Notes: generated by a model from the letters alone, not told the origin. A DNA stretch of 64,000 nucleotides from Streptacidiphilus sp041262165 (GCF_041262165.1 NZ_JBGCBY010000005.1:62001-126000), one strand, 5' to 3'; positions 41,865-51,001 are shown, counted from the first letter of the stretch. Translations and numbers: made by a program.

Positions 41865-42080
41865 CTAGCCCTCGCCCTGGTAGGTGTAGCGCCAGCGTCG
41901 GCGGCCGTCCGTGCCGCGCACCTCCTCGCGGTGGTACACCAGTACCTGCGCGGCCACGTCCCCGTGCGCGGGCACCGGCACCCGGTACTCCTTGGGGACG
42001 CGCTCGGCGAGGTTGACCGCCACCGGCAGCACCCTGCCGTCGAGGGGGCCGCCGACGAACTGGGTGTGGGCTTGTCGCAT
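41865..42080 (-). CDS. Small conserved-type hypothetical protein
   Basis: 71 residues from the ATG at 42080 (a GTG at 42086 would add two). The start HTQFVGGPLDGRVLPV and end RRRWRYTYQGEG resemble small actinobacterial proteins of unknown role. It is transcribed toward the lipoprotein gene. Confidence 0.65.
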   Translation of the reverse strand: MRQAHTQFVGGPLDGRVLPVAVNLAERVPKEYRVPVPAHGDVAAQVLVYHREEVRGTDGRRRWRYTYQGEG

Positions 42081-42193
42081 GTGCACAGCTTGGCACTTTC
42101 AGCCCCCTGCACACAGCACGGCCGTCGCACCCGTATCCTGCTCTGTACACATCCCGGCAACCCTGGGACGCGTGTGGAGGCGAGAGGGGCTCG

Positions 42194-42907
42194 ATGGAAT
42201 CCACGAGCAAGCGCGGCAGTTGGTGGCGCAGACGGCCCGGCACAGGTGCCCGGACGGTCGCCCCGGCGGGTGCGGTCGAGGCCGCTTCCCGACTGGAACA
42301 GCTGCTTCGCGCGGTGCGCGCGGGCTTCCCTGTGGCCCCGGCTGCCCACGCCGTCGACTACCGGTGCTCCTGCGGCCGGGTCGGCTGTCCGGCCCCCGCG
42401 CAGCACCCCCTGTCCTTCGCCTGGCAGTCCCAGGCCACCGTGGACATCGAGCAGGTCACCCGCTGGCTGGCCCGCGAACCCGAGACGAACGCGGTCACCG
42501 CGACCGGCCGCAGCCACGACGTGCTCGACGTGCCGGCCGAGGCGGGACGCCTCGCCCTGGAGCGCATCGACGAGCTGGGCGTCGCGGTCGGGCCGGTGGC
42601 GGCGATCGGTGACGACCGCTTCCTCTTCTTCACGACCAGCCGCTCCGCGCTCGACGAGGACGAGTGGTGGACCTCCGAGCTGGACACCAGCCCCGAGGAC
42701 GTCTCCGAGCACCCGGGGCTGCGCTGGCACACCCGCGGCAGCTACGTGCTGCTGCCGCCGTCCCGGCTGGCCGACGGCTCGACGGTGACCTGGGTACGCG
42801 ACCCAGGGCAGCCGCTGCCGGATCCGCTGCGGGTGCTGGAGGTGCTCACCGACGCCTGCACCGCGGTGGGCGCGGTCGCCGTCGGCGAGCAGTGGCTCAT
42901 CGGCTGA
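42194..42907 (+). CDS. Primase-polymerase-like (Prim-Pol N-terminal) protein
   Basis: 237 residues. YRCSCGRVGCPAPAQHP gives a CxC..C cysteine cluster followed by HP, and NAVTATGRSHDVLDVPAEAG and LRWHTRGSYVLLPPS match the bifunctional DNA primase/polymerase N-terminal family found as stand-alone proteins in Streptomyces. The usual Asp-x-Asp metal pair is not obvious (VLDVP only), so it may be an inactive relative. A plasmid or phage origin is common for this fold, but the neighbours here are chromosomal housekeeping genes. Confidence 0.75.
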   Translation: MESTSKRGSWWRRRPGTGARTVAPAGAVEAASRLEQLLRAVRAGFPVAPAAHAVDYRCSCGRVGCPAPAQHPLSFAWQSQATVDIEQVTRWLAREPETNAVTATGRSHDVLDVPAEAGRLALERIDELGVAVGPVAAIGDDRFLFFTTSRSALDEDEWWTSELDTSPEDVSEHPGLRWHTRGSYVLLPPSRLADGSTVTWVRDPGQPLPDPLRVLEVLTDACTAVGAVAVGEQWLIG

Positions 42908-42926
42908 GGTCACCCCAGGAGCGGGG

Positions 42927-43775
42927 CTAGGGAAGCGTCAGGATCTCGCTGCCGTCCTCCGTGACCACGAGCGTGTGCTCGAACTGCGCGGTGCGCCCGC
43001 GGTCCTTGGTGACGACCGTCCAGCCGTCCGCCCAGATGTCGTGCTGGTACGTGCCCAGCGTCAGCATCGGCTCGATGGTGAAGGTCATTCCCGGCTGCAT
43101 CACCGTGGTGGCGTAGGGGCTGTCGTAGTGCGGCACGATCAGCCCGGAGTGGAACGACGTGTTGATGCCGTGGCCGGTGAAGTCGCGCACGACACCGTAG
43201 TTGAACCGCTTGGCGTAGGACTCGATGACCCGCCCGATGATGTTGATCTGCCGTCCGGGCTTCACCGCCGCGATACCGCGCCGGGTCGCCTCCAGGGTCC
43301 GCTCCACCAGCAGCTTGGACTCCTCGTCCACGTCGCCGACCAGGAACGTGGCGTTGAGGTCGCCGTGCACGCCGTGGATGAACGCGGTCACGTCCAGATT
43401 GACGATGTCGCCGTCCTGCAGCACCGTCGAGTCCGGGATGCCGTGGCAGATCACCTCGTTGACCGAGGTGCAGATCGACTTGGGGAAGCCCCGGTAGCCC
43501 AGGTCGGAGGGGTAGGCGTCGTGGTCGCACATGTACTCGTGCGCGATCCGGTCCAGCTCGTCCGTGGTCACGCCCGGCGCGATCACCGCGGCGGCCGCGT
43601 CCATGGCGCGGGCGGCGATCCGGCCCGCGATCCGCATCTTCTCGACCGTCTCCGCCGTCTGCACCTCGGGCCCCGTGTACGGCGCCGGAGCCTTGCGGCC
43701 GACGTACTCGGGGCGCGGGATGTGCGCAGGGACGCTGCGGGTGGGCGAGAGGGTTCCGGGAACAAGGGGAGACAT
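42927..43775 (-). CDS. map: Type I methionine aminopeptidase
   Basis: Removes N-terminal methionine from new proteins. 282 residues with all five metal ligands visible: Asp in NLDVTAFIHG and HGDLNATF, His in DFTGHGINTSFH, Glu in FTIEPMLTLG and QFEHTLVV. A 40-residue N-terminal extension with a PxxP-rich start precedes the catalytic domain. It faces the small gene at 43891 divergently. Confidence 0.96.
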   Translation of the reverse strand: MSPLVPGTLSPTRSVPAHIPRPEYVGRKAPAPYTGPEVQTAETVEKMRIAGRIAARAMDAAAAVIAPGVTTDELDRIAHEYMCDHDAYPSDLGYRGFPKSICTSVNEVICHGIPDSTVLQDGDIVNLDVTAFIHGVHGDLNATFLVGDVDEESKLLVERTLEATRRGIAAVKPGRQINIIGRVIESYAKRFNYGVVRDFTGHGINTSFHSGLIVPHYDSPYATTVMQPGMTFTIEPMLTLGTYQHDIWADGWTVVTKDRGRTAQFEHTLVVTEDGSEILTLP

Positions 43776-43890
43776 GTCCGTAATCCTAACGATCCGTAAG
43801 ACGATCAGTGCTCAGGCGTGCGACCGGCCCTCCGGGGCAGGATTGTCCCTGCAGGGACGCTACCGGGACGACGATCGAAGGAGCACGTCA

Positions 43891-44088
43891 ATGAGCGGCA
43901 CCGACGAGGGCGTGGACAAGGCCGAGGGTTGGTACTACTGCCTCAAGCACAAGACCGTGGAGCAGGGCATGGTCTGCCCGGCGCGCAACCGGCTCGGGCC
44001 GTACGCGAGCGCGGCGGAGGCGGGCCGGGCGCTGGAGATCGCCAAGGAGCGCAACGAGGCATGGGACAACGACCCGCGCTGGAAGTAG
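43891..44088 (+). CDS. Small hypothetical protein next to map
   Basis: 65 residues: GWYYCLKHKTVEQGMVCPAR, then LGPYASAAEAGRALEIAKER, ending WDNDPRWK. The C-x2-H..C pattern may bind a metal. GAAGGAG 7 nt before the ATG supports translation. The SPOR-like Y-x-S-x-x-E-A-x-x-A pattern recurs in small Streptomyces proteins beside map; no function is known. Confidence 0.8.
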   Translation: MSGTDEGVDKAEGWYYCLKHKTVEQGMVCPARNRLGPYASAAEAGRALEIAKERNEAWDNDPRWK

Positions 44089-44111
44089 GGCCTGTCCGGC
44101 CGGACCGGCCC
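44088..44111 (+). terminator. Hairpin at the end of the small gene
   Basis: A 24-bp near-palindrome (GGGCCTGTCCGG pairing with CCGGACCGGCCC, one mismatch) starting at the stop codon. Confidence 0.5.
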
Positions 44112-44531
44112 TGACGACCTGGGGAGCGATAGGGCTCAGGCGCCCACCGCCCGGCACCTCCGCTTGCCGCGTTGCCGCTCTCACATCAGCGGCCGGCGCC
44201 GCGGGGCCCCAGTAGCTCCGCCACAAGGGCGTCCCGGCGCCTTGCCATCGAAGCCACGCGGCGGAGCCGCACAGTGTCACTGCGACGGCGTGCGCTGACC
44301 CGAGCGCTGTCGCTCCCCAGGTCGTAAGAGGGCGCCGGCGCAGCGAGACGCATCGGATTCGGTCAGGACACGAGGACGAGTCGGGCAATCCCGGCATGCC
44401 CTTGGCGGCGGGGTCCGGGCCGTGCCAGGGTGGCCGTCAAGACCGGTTCGCCTGCGTACCTCGTCGGCGTACTGCGCTGACACAGCACGCGGACCGGTGA
44501 GGACAAGGCACGGGCACGGGGGCGCACTGGC
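44112..44531. other. Long non-coding gap before the DUF4129 cluster
   Basis: 420 bp in which I see no convincing gene. Codon structure is poor on both strands and no recognisable domain appears. It presumably contains the promoter of the five-gene cluster that follows. Confidence 0.5.
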
Positions 44532-45602
44532 GTGGCGGACGAGACAGGTACGGCGGAGCGGTCAGCCCGCCGACCGGCCCCCGCGCATCCGACCCGCAGC
44601 CGCCCGATCCTTCCCCGCGCTGCGATCGTCGGACTCGCCGTCCTCGGGCTGGTGGTCGCCGCTCTCTGCCTGCACTCCGCCGGCTCCGACCCGCTCGGCG
44701 GGATCGGGCCGCTGCACGACGAGTGGCTGCTCGTCGCCCTGGTCTGCGTCGCCGGAGGCTGGTACCTCGGCGGGAAGTACCACGCCCGGCAGAACGAACG
44801 CCCGATGGGAACGCCGGGCGAGGGGCGGCTCATCACGCTGACCCGCGTCACGCTCATCCTCACGATCATGGTCACCTTCGTCGCCCTCGTGCTGCTCGGC
44901 GGCAAGAAGTCGGCGAACTCCACGGCCCCGCCGCCGCCGCTCCCCCCGGAGCCGCGCAGCCCCGCACCGACCGCCTGGGCGCAGCCCCCCGACCTCCACC
45001 AGGCGCAGGCCAAGCCGCGCCCGTTCCCGCTGGGTGAGCTCCTGCTGGTGCTCGGCGGCCTGGCGTTCGCCGCCGCTCTCGTCGCCCTGGTGGTCGTGGT
45101 TCTGCGCTGGCTCAGCACTCGGGCCGCCCCCGCCCCCGAACTGACCGCGTCACTCGCCGCCGCCGACGAGAGCACGGCCCTCTCCGATGCCGTCAGTGCC
45201 GGGCGGCTGGCCCTGCACGGAGAGGACGTCCGCGCCGCCGTCATCGCCTGCTACGCCGCGATGGAGGACTCCCTCGGGGCCGGCGGCGTCGGCCGACAGG
45301 CCGCCGACAGCCCGGCCGACCTGCTGCGTCGTGCCACCGAGGCCGGGCTGCTGGCGGGCACGGCACCCCAGGAGCTCGCCGAACTGTTCCGCGAGGCGCG
45401 CTACTCCAGCCACACCATGGCCGACGCCGAGCTGCGCCGGGCCCGCGCCGCGCTCGACGCCATCAGCGCGGGCCTGGCGGAGCACCGCGCGTCGGCGCAG
45501 GCCGCGACGCAGCCCGCGACGCAGACGGATGCACAGGTCGGCACCGGGACGCTCGCCGCCGGAGCTGACGCCGCCGCGCCGGAAGAGGTGACCCGCCCGT
45601 GA
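44532..45602 (+). CDS. DUF4129 domain membrane protein
   Basis: 356 residues from a GTG start. Three membrane helices lie at about 30-48, 65-82 and 100-120, followed by a Pro-rich external loop and a fourth helix at about 175-200. A cytoplasmic C-terminal DUF4129 domain has ACYAAMEDSLGAGGV, DSPADLLRRATEAGL and ELAELFREARYSSHTM. Such proteins accompany MoxR/DUF58 systems. It is the first gene of a cluster in which each gene overlaps or nearly overlaps the next (here GTGA, 4 bp). Confidence 0.85.
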   Translation: MADETGTAERSARRPAPAHPTRSRPILPRAAIVGLAVLGLVVAALCLHSAGSDPLGGIGPLHDEWLLVALVCVAGGWYLGGKYHARQNERPMGTPGEGRLITLTRVTLILTIMVTFVALVLLGGKKSANSTAPPPPLPPEPRSPAPTAWAQPPDLHQAQAKPRPFPLGELLLVLGGLAFAAALVALVVVVLRWLSTRAAPAPELTASLAAADESTALSDAVSAGRLALHGEDVRAAVIACYAAMEDSLGAGGVGRQAADSPADLLRRATEAGLLAGTAPQELAELFREARYSSHTMADAELRRARAALDAISAGLAEHRASAQAATQPATQTDAQVGTGTLAAGADAAAPEEVTRP

Positions 45603-46162
45603 GCGCCCGCCGCGCCCCGCGACTCGCCGTGATCCCCGAGGCTCTCGCCGTCCTCGGGCTCGCCGCAGCCGGTGCCGAGACCGCCCTCGCACTGGTCGGC
45701 GGGCTGCCCGCCGCGGCCGCCGGCGCCGGGGTGATCGTCGCGGTCGCGCTCCTCGCCGCGCGCTTCGTCCACGGCGCGGAAGCCATGGACAGCGACTACC
45801 GACGCAAGGTCCGCCTGGTAAGCAGCCGCGAGCCCACGCTGCGCTACTGGGACGCCGCCATCGAGGACGCCCGCGACTCCCTCGCGGGCTACGAACTCCA
45901 CCTCCGCCCGCTGCTGCAGCGCCTCTACGCGGTACGGCTCGCCGAGCGGCACGGCGTTTCCCTGCACACCCAGCCCAGGCAGGCGGCGGCGATCATCGGC
46001 CCCGAGCTGTGGCCCTGGATCGACCCGTCCCGGCCGCGCCTCAGCCCGGCGGCGGGCGGCGGCGGGTCGGCCCGCGCCCCGCGCGTCGATCCCCGGCTCG
46101 CACCCGCCACGATTCCCGCCCCACTGCTGACCGCCCTGGTCGAGCGCCTGGAACAGATGTGA
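45599..46162 (+). CDS. Hypothetical membrane protein of the MoxR cluster
   Basis: 187 residues from a GTG that overlaps the previous stop by 4 bp. Two hydrophobic helices at about 10-60 precede a soluble part with SREPTLRYWDAAIEDARDSL and LQRLYAVRLAERHGVSLHTQ. Families of this kind sit between DUF4129 and MoxR genes in Streptomyces; I know no function. Confidence 0.8.
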   Translation: MSARRAPRLAVIPEALAVLGLAAAGAETALALVGGLPAAAAGAGVIVAVALLAARFVHGAEAMDSDYRRKVRLVSSREPTLRYWDAAIEDARDSLAGYELHLRPLLQRLYAVRLAERHGVSLHTQPRQAAAIIGPELWPWIDPSRPRLSPAAGGGGSARAPRVDPRLAPATIPAPLLTALVERLEQM

Positions 46163-46166
46163 CGAT

Positions 46167-46211
46167 ACCTCAGCAGACGACACCTCAGCAGCCGACACCT
46201 CAGCAGACGAC
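46167..46211. repeat. Three tandem 15-bp repeats before moxR
   Basis: Unit ACCTCAGCAGACGAC is present three times, the middle copy with one change (GCC for GAC). In the frame of the next gene it reads PQQTT-PQQPT-PQQTT, so it may be translated if a GTG at 46159 is used. Confidence 0.85.
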
Positions 46212-46239
46212 CCGGACCCCCGACCGAGGAGCCAGCCCT

Positions 46240-47286
46240 GTGACCGCCCTCCCGTCGCCCACCACCACCCTTGACGGAGGCGCGCCGCGCCGCCCCTCCT
46301 CTGACCCGCAGGACACCTCCGTCCTGACGCCGCAGCAGGCGGGCGCCCGTGCCCACGCCGTCCTCGACGAGGTCGAGTGCGCCGTCGTCGGCAAGCGCGC
46401 CGCACTGGAGCTGGTCATGCTCGGCGTCCTCGCGGGCGGACACGTGCTCATCGAGGACCTGCCGGGCCTCGGCAAGACCCTGCTCGCGCGCTCCTTCGCG
46501 ACGGTGCTCGGCCTGGACTTCAGCCGGATCCAGTTCACGCCGGACCTGCTGCCCTCCGACGTGTCCGGCGCGCCGATCTACGACCAGCGCAGCGGCGAGA
46601 TGGTGTTCCGTCCAGGACCCGTCTTCACCAACCTCCTCCTCGCGGACGAGATCAACCGCACCCCGCCCAAGACGCAGGCGGCGCTGCTGGAGGCCATGGC
46701 CGAGGCGCAGGTCTCCGTCGACGGCGTCACCCGCCCGCTGCCCGCGCCGTTCGTGGTCATCGCCACGGACAACCCGATCGAGTACGAGGGCACCTACACC
46801 CTCCCCGAGGCCCAGCTCGACCGTTTCCTACTGCGCGTGCGCATGGGATACCTGCCGGTCGCCGACGAGGCCGCGATGCTCAGGGCCCGTCTGGACCGGG
46901 CCGCCCCCGAGGCCGTGCTGAAGCCACTGTCCGACCCCGCCGAGGTGCTCGCGATGCGGGACAGCCTGGAGCGGGTCGAGATCGACGACGACCTCGTCGA
47001 CTACATCGTCGCCCTGATCGACGCGACCAGGAAGCACGCCCAGATCCAGGTTGGCGCGTCCCCGCGCGGCGGCCTCGCCCTGGTCCAACTCGCCCGCGCT
47101 CGCGCCGTCATGGCCGGACGGGACTTCGTCACCCCCGAGGACGTCAAGGCCGTCGCGGTCCCAGCGCTGGCGCATCGGATCAGCCTGCGGCCCGAGCTGT
47201 GGGTGCGCCGGATCAGCTCCGACGACGTCATCGCCGCGCTGGTCGAGTCCGTTGCCACGCCCCGCACCACACCCCGCTCGGCATGA
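46240..47286 (+). CDS. MoxR-family AAA+ ATPase
   Basis: A chaperone-like ATPase thought to help insert metals or mature partner proteins. 348 residues from the GTG at 46240 (GAGGAG about 9 nt upstream). An alternative GTG at 46159 overlaps the previous stop (GTGA) and would add 27 Gln/Thr/Pro-rich residues. Walker A is LPGLGKTLLA, Walker B LLADEINR, and sensor 1 ATDNPIEYEGTYTLPEAQLD with the arginine-finger segment DRFLLR. It overlaps the DUF58 gene by 4 bp. Confidence 0.93.
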   Translation: MTALPSPTTTLDGGAPRRPSSDPQDTSVLTPQQAGARAHAVLDEVECAVVGKRAALELVMLGVLAGGHVLIEDLPGLGKTLLARSFATVLGLDFSRIQFTPDLLPSDVSGAPIYDQRSGEMVFRPGPVFTNLLLADEINRTPPKTQAALLEAMAEAQVSVDGVTRPLPAPFVVIATDNPIEYEGTYTLPEAQLDRFLLRVRMGYLPVADEAAMLRARLDRAAPEAVLKPLSDPAEVLAMRDSLERVEIDDDLVDYIVALIDATRKHAQIQVGASPRGGLALVQLARARAVMAGRDFVTPEDVKAVAVPALAHRISLRPELWVRRISSDDVIAALVESVATPRTTPRSA

Positions 47287-48773
47287 CGGCATCTCCTCCG
47301 CGCGGGGACAGCCCCGAGACCTCTCCCGAGGAGCGGGTCAGGGCCACGGTCCGGGCCGCTGCCCGGTCCTCGGCCCAGCAGGCTGCGAAACCCCAGGTCC
47401 GGCGAGCGGCACAGCCGACGGCCGGGCCGCAGGCGCCGCCCCAGCCGCAGGCGCCGCCCGAAGTCCGCCGCGCCCTCGGCGGCGACGGCGCGCCCCGACC
47501 GGACGCCGAAGCGCCCGCCCCCCGGCCGGACGGCTGGCGTCCCGCCGAACGGGCGCTGCGCCTGGCCACCGTCGCCGCCGTCGCGGTCGCGGCAGCGCTG
47601 CTCACCGGGCAGCCGTGGCTGCTCGCCCTCGCGACAGGACCCGCCTGCCTACTGGCTCTCGCCGGCTCCGGCCGCACCCGTCCGGCCGACGCCCGTGCCA
47701 CCGCCGAGGCGTCCACCCGCCGCTGCTTCGAGGGCGAGCCCGTCACCGCACGGATCACCGTCGCCTTCGACGGGGTGTCCGGCTGGATCGACCCCGGCGT
47801 CGCACCCGGCCCCGGCACCGAACTGCGGTCCGTGCGGGTCGACGGACCCCTCGTCACCCTCGGCTTCACCGCCCGCCGGTGGGGCCGCTGGTCGCTGGGC
47901 ATCGTCGACCTCGACCTGTACGACGCCGGCGGCCTCGCCCGCAGCACCCTGCGCGTCGACCTGGGCGAGGTCGAGGTCTTTCCGCTGCCCGCCGACGGCA
48001 CCTTCACCCCGATCCCGGTGCGCCTGCCGGACCGCCTCGGCGAGCACACCGCGCGGCAGAGCGGCGAGGGCATCGAGGTCATCGGCGTCCGCCCGCACGT
48101 GTGGGGCGAGCGCCAGCGCCGCATCCACTGGCCGTCCACGACCCGGCGCGGCAGCATCCAGATCAACCAGTTCGCCGCCGAGCGCGCCGCGGACGCGGTC
48201 GTCCTGCTCGACGCCTTCAGCGATGTCGCGGACCCCGCGACGGGACGGTCCAGCCTGGACGAGTCGCTGCGCGTCGCCGCCGGGCTCGTCCGCACGTACC
48301 TGCGGAGCCATGACCGCGTCGGTATCGTCTCGGTCGGCGGCAAACTGCACTGGCTGCAGCCGGGTTCGGGCGACGCCCACTTCTACCGCATCGTGCAGAC
48401 GGTCCTCGACGTCCGCCGCGACCTGGCCTTCCACACCCCCGACCTGAACCGGCTGCCACCGCCCGCGCTGCCCCACGGCGCGCTGGTGTACGCGGTCACC
48501 CCGCTCGCGGACAACCGCGTCATGGACGTCCTCGGCGGGCTCGCCGAACGCGGCAACCCGGTCGTCGTCGTGGAGATCCCGATCGGCGACCCGCGCGTCG
48601 CGGACGGCGACGCGGTGGAGCAGCTAGCGCTGCGCCTGTGGCGGCTGGACCGCGAGGCGGTGCGCTTCAGCCTCGTCGAGAAGGGGATCCCGGTCGTCCC
48701 CTGGCAGGGCGAGACCCTCGACCTCTCACTTGCCCCGCTGCTCCGCACCCGCCTCCAAGGGAGGATCAGTTGA
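47283..48773 (+). CDS. DUF58 domain protein
   Basis: 496 residues from an ATG overlapping the MoxR stop (ATGA). The first ~85 residues are disordered and Gln/Pro/Ala-rich. Two membrane helices lie at about 90-130. Then comes a DUF58 domain with IEVIGVRPHVWGERQRRIHW and STTRRGSIQINQF and a VWA-like end (ADAVVLLDAFSDVAD, HDRVGIVSVGGKLHWLQPG). DUF58 proteins are the usual partners of MoxR ATPases. Confidence 0.9.
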   Translation: MTASPPRGDSPETSPEERVRATVRAAARSSAQQAAKPQVRRAAQPTAGPQAPPQPQAPPEVRRALGGDGAPRPDAEAPAPRPDGWRPAERALRLATVAAVAVAAALLTGQPWLLALATGPACLLALAGSGRTRPADARATAEASTRRCFEGEPVTARITVAFDGVSGWIDPGVAPGPGTELRSVRVDGPLVTLGFTARRWGRWSLGIVDLDLYDAGGLARSTLRVDLGEVEVFPLPADGTFTPIPVRLPDRLGEHTARQSGEGIEVIGVRPHVWGERQRRIHWPSTTRRGSIQINQFAAERAADAVVLLDAFSDVADPATGRSSLDESLRVAAGLVRTYLRSHDRVGIVSVGGKLHWLQPGSGDAHFYRIVQTVLDVRRDLAFHTPDLNRLPPPALPHGALVYAVTPLADNRVMDVLGGLAERGNPVVVVEIPIGDPRVADGDAVEQLALRLWRLDREAVRFSLVEKGIPVVPWQGETLDLSLAPLLRTRLQGRIS

Positions 48774-49369
48774 CCCCCCACCCCACCCCCGCGCCCGCGC
48801 CCGCGCCGGAGGCGGCGCAGCTGTGGGCCGTGCCCTCGCGGAGCCGCGACCTCGAATGGTCGGTACGGCTCCTCGGCTGCGCCATCGCGGTGCTCGTCAC
48901 CGACCCGACCGCATGGCTCAGCCGACCCCCGATCGACCTGTTGCTGCCGCTGCTCGCGGTCGTCGGGGCGTGGTTCGCGGCCCCGCCGCTGACGGCACGT
49001 CCGGTCGCCAGCGGTTTCCGCTGGTACACGCGGCTGGCCCGGCACCGGAACACTGCCTTCGCCGTGGGCTGCGTCCTGCTCGCCGCCGCCAACCGGCCCC
49101 CGGGATGGCTCGCGGCCTGCGACACGGCGCTGCTGCTGACCTACCTGCTGTGCGTCGACGCGGTGGCCGCGGGGCCGCCGGGCGCACGGCTCGTGCGTCG
49201 CCCGCTCGCGCTGCTCACCGCCTACGGCGCGAGCGCGCTCGTCCTCACTGCCGCGCTGCTGCCCGTCGCAGCGACCGGCACCTGGGCCCGGCTCCTCGCC
49301 GCCCTCGCCCTCGGTGCCTCCGGCGCCGCGGTCGCGGGCGCCGTGTGGGTGCGCCGGGACCGCACCTGA
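48770..49369 (+). CDS. Integral membrane protein, last gene of the MoxR cluster
   Basis: 199 residues from a TTG start overlapping the DUF58 stop (TTGA), with GGAGG at good spacing. About five or six helices are predicted (LLGCAIAVLVTD, LLLPLLAVVGAWF, AFAVGCVLLAA, ALLLTYLLCV, LVLTAALLPVA). No family motif is recognised. It completes a five-gene coupled cluster and probably forms part of the same membrane assembly. Confidence 0.8.
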   Translation: MTPHPTPAPAPAPEAAQLWAVPSRSRDLEWSVRLLGCAIAVLVTDPTAWLSRPPIDLLLPLLAVVGAWFAAPPLTARPVASGFRWYTRLARHRNTAFAVGCVLLAAANRPPGWLAACDTALLLTYLLCVDAVAAGPPGARLVRRPLALLTAYGASALVLTAALLPVAATGTWARLLAALALGASGAAVAGAVWVRRDRT

Positions 49370-49550
49370 GGCCGCGCGCCCAAGCGCACGCCGGCGGCAC
49401 CGCCAGTCGCCGCACGCGCCTGGCGTGCCGTCAGCTCACCCCAGCGCGGCGCCCCCTCGGCCGCCCCGCGTGACCTCGCCGCGGTCGCGAGCTCAGCCCA
49501 CCAGCTCCGCGCCCGGCCCAGCTTGCGCCATGGGCAGCTCTGCCCGGCGC

Positions 49551-50165
49551 TCACCAGCGCATGGGCGGTTGCGGCGCGGACAGCCGGTCCACCAGCTGGG
49601 TGAGCCTGCCACGCAGCGCACCCCCACGACGCAGCGGTGCGGGCGACTCCCCGGCGGCGGCACTGACCAGGTGCTGCACAACGTCGAAGGTCAGCGTGTC
49701 GTCGACGGCGGGGATGGTCAGCGATTCGTGCGCCAGGCCGCGCAGTTCGCGGTCGTCGGCCTCCAGGGCCAGGACGGTCGCGCCGCTGCGCCGGGCATCG
49801 TGCACCCGTTCCAGCAGGCCCGCGCCGCTGGCTTCGGGGGCGACCACGAACACGGTCTCGCCGCGACGCGCCTGCTCCAGCCGCTGGAGCGGCACGGACA
49901 GGTGCGGCGGAGCGCCGGGCGGGACGGTGTGCCGGACCAGGGTGGGGGAGAGCTGCGGCAGACCGGACCAGGCGGCCTCGTCGTCGAGGTGCGCGGCGAG
50001 GTGCCACGGCTCCTCGTGCTCCGTGCCCACCAGCAGCAGTCCGCCCGGCGTCGCGGTCGTGCGGGTGACGGCGCCGCGGAGCGTTCCCGCGAAGCCGCAC
50101 GTCCGCTCCAGCCACGGCGTCCCGGCGAGCAGCTCACGCAACACTGTGACCCTGACCGCATCCAT
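49551..50165 (-). CDS. Hypothetical protein with SIS-like C-terminal half
   Basis: 204 residues from the ATG at 50165 (GGGAG 10 nt upstream). The second half resembles a sugar-isomerase (SIS) fold: ETVFVVAPEASGAGLLERVH, ARRSGATVLALEADDRELRG, LAHESLTIPAVDD. The first half (LRGAVTRTTATPGGLLLVGT) is unrecognised. No catalytic residues can be named. It is divergent from the F420 reductase gene. Confidence 0.65.
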   Translation of the reverse strand: MDAVRVTVLRELLAGTPWLERTCGFAGTLRGAVTRTTATPGGLLLVGTEHEEPWHLAAHLDDEAAWSGLPQLSPTLVRHTVPPGAPPHLSVPLQRLEQARRGETVFVVAPEASGAGLLERVHDARRSGATVLALEADDRELRGLAHESLTIPAVDDTLTFDVVQHLVSAAAGESPAPLRRGGALRGRLTQLVDRLSAPQPPMRW

Positions 50166-50212
50166 GCCCACCATGCTCCCGCAGGTGGCGGCGCTGATGG
50201 GAGGATTCGGGA

Positions 50213-50914
50213 ATGAGTACACCTGAAGGAATCAGCACGCCCGCCCGCAGCCCGTACGACCTGCCGGACGTCTCCGGGCTCGTCGTCGGCGTCCTCGGTG
50301 GCACCGGGCCGCAGGGCCGCGGTCTGGCCTACCGGCTCGCCAAGGCAGGCCAGCAGGTGGTGCTCGGCTCGCGCAGTGCGGAGCGGGCCCACGAGAAGGC
50401 TGCCGAACTGGGCTGCGGTGTCAGGGGCGCGGACAACGCCACCACGGCCGCCGAGAGCGACATCGTGATCGTGGCAGTTCCCTGGGAGGGCCACGCGGAA
50501 CTGCTGGCTTCGCTGCGCACCGAGCTCGCCGGGAAGATCGTCGTGGACTGCGTCAACCCGCTCGGGTTCGACAAGCAGGGTGCCTACGCGCTGAAGCCGG
50601 AGGAGGGCAGCGCCGCCGAGCAGGCCGCCGTACTGCTCCCGGACTCGCGGGTCACCGCGGCGTTCCACCACCTCTCGGCGGTGCTGCTGCTGGACCAGAG
50701 CGTGGAGGAGGTGGACATCGACGTGCTCGTGCTGGGAGAGGAGCGCGCCGCCACGGACACGGTGCAGGCGCTGGCCAACCGGGTGCCGGGGATGCGCGGC
50801 GTCTTCGCCGGGCGGCTGCGCAACGCGCACCAGGTGGAGTCCCTGGTCGCCAACCTGATCTCGGTCAACCGCCGCTACAAGGCCCACGCGGGCCTGCGGG
50901 TCACCGACATCTGA
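50213..50914 (+). CDS. npdG: F420:NADP oxidoreductase (NADPH-dependent F420 reductase)
   Basis: Transfers hydride between NADPH and coenzyme F420 in the cytosol. 233 residues; NADP-binding VVGVLGGTGPQGRGLAYRLA and GSRS (phosphate contact after strand 2), then AAESDIVIVAVPWEGH, VVDCVNPLGFD and VTAAFHHLSAVLLL, all typical of the family. F420 use is widespread in Streptomyces. Single gene, 47 bp from the divergent SIS-like gene. Confidence 0.9.
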   Translation: MSTPEGISTPARSPYDLPDVSGLVVGVLGGTGPQGRGLAYRLAKAGQQVVLGSRSAERAHEKAAELGCGVRGADNATTAAESDIVIVAVPWEGHAELLASLRTELAGKIVVDCVNPLGFDKQGAYALKPEEGSAAEQAAVLLPDSRVTAAFHHLSAVLLLDQSVEEVDIDVLVLGEERAATDTVQALANRVPGMRGVFAGRLRNAHQVESLVANLISVNRRYKAHAGLRVTDI

Positions 50915-51001
50915 CTCGCGGCGGTCACCCTTGCGCAGGTACGGGCCGGACGTCGGACACAATGGTCCCTGTCCGGTCTGACCTGTTCGTTGGAGTCCAG
51001 A

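Noticed and set aside
46167..46211. Short CRISPR-like array
   Set aside because: Units are contiguous with no spacers and no cas genes are nearby.
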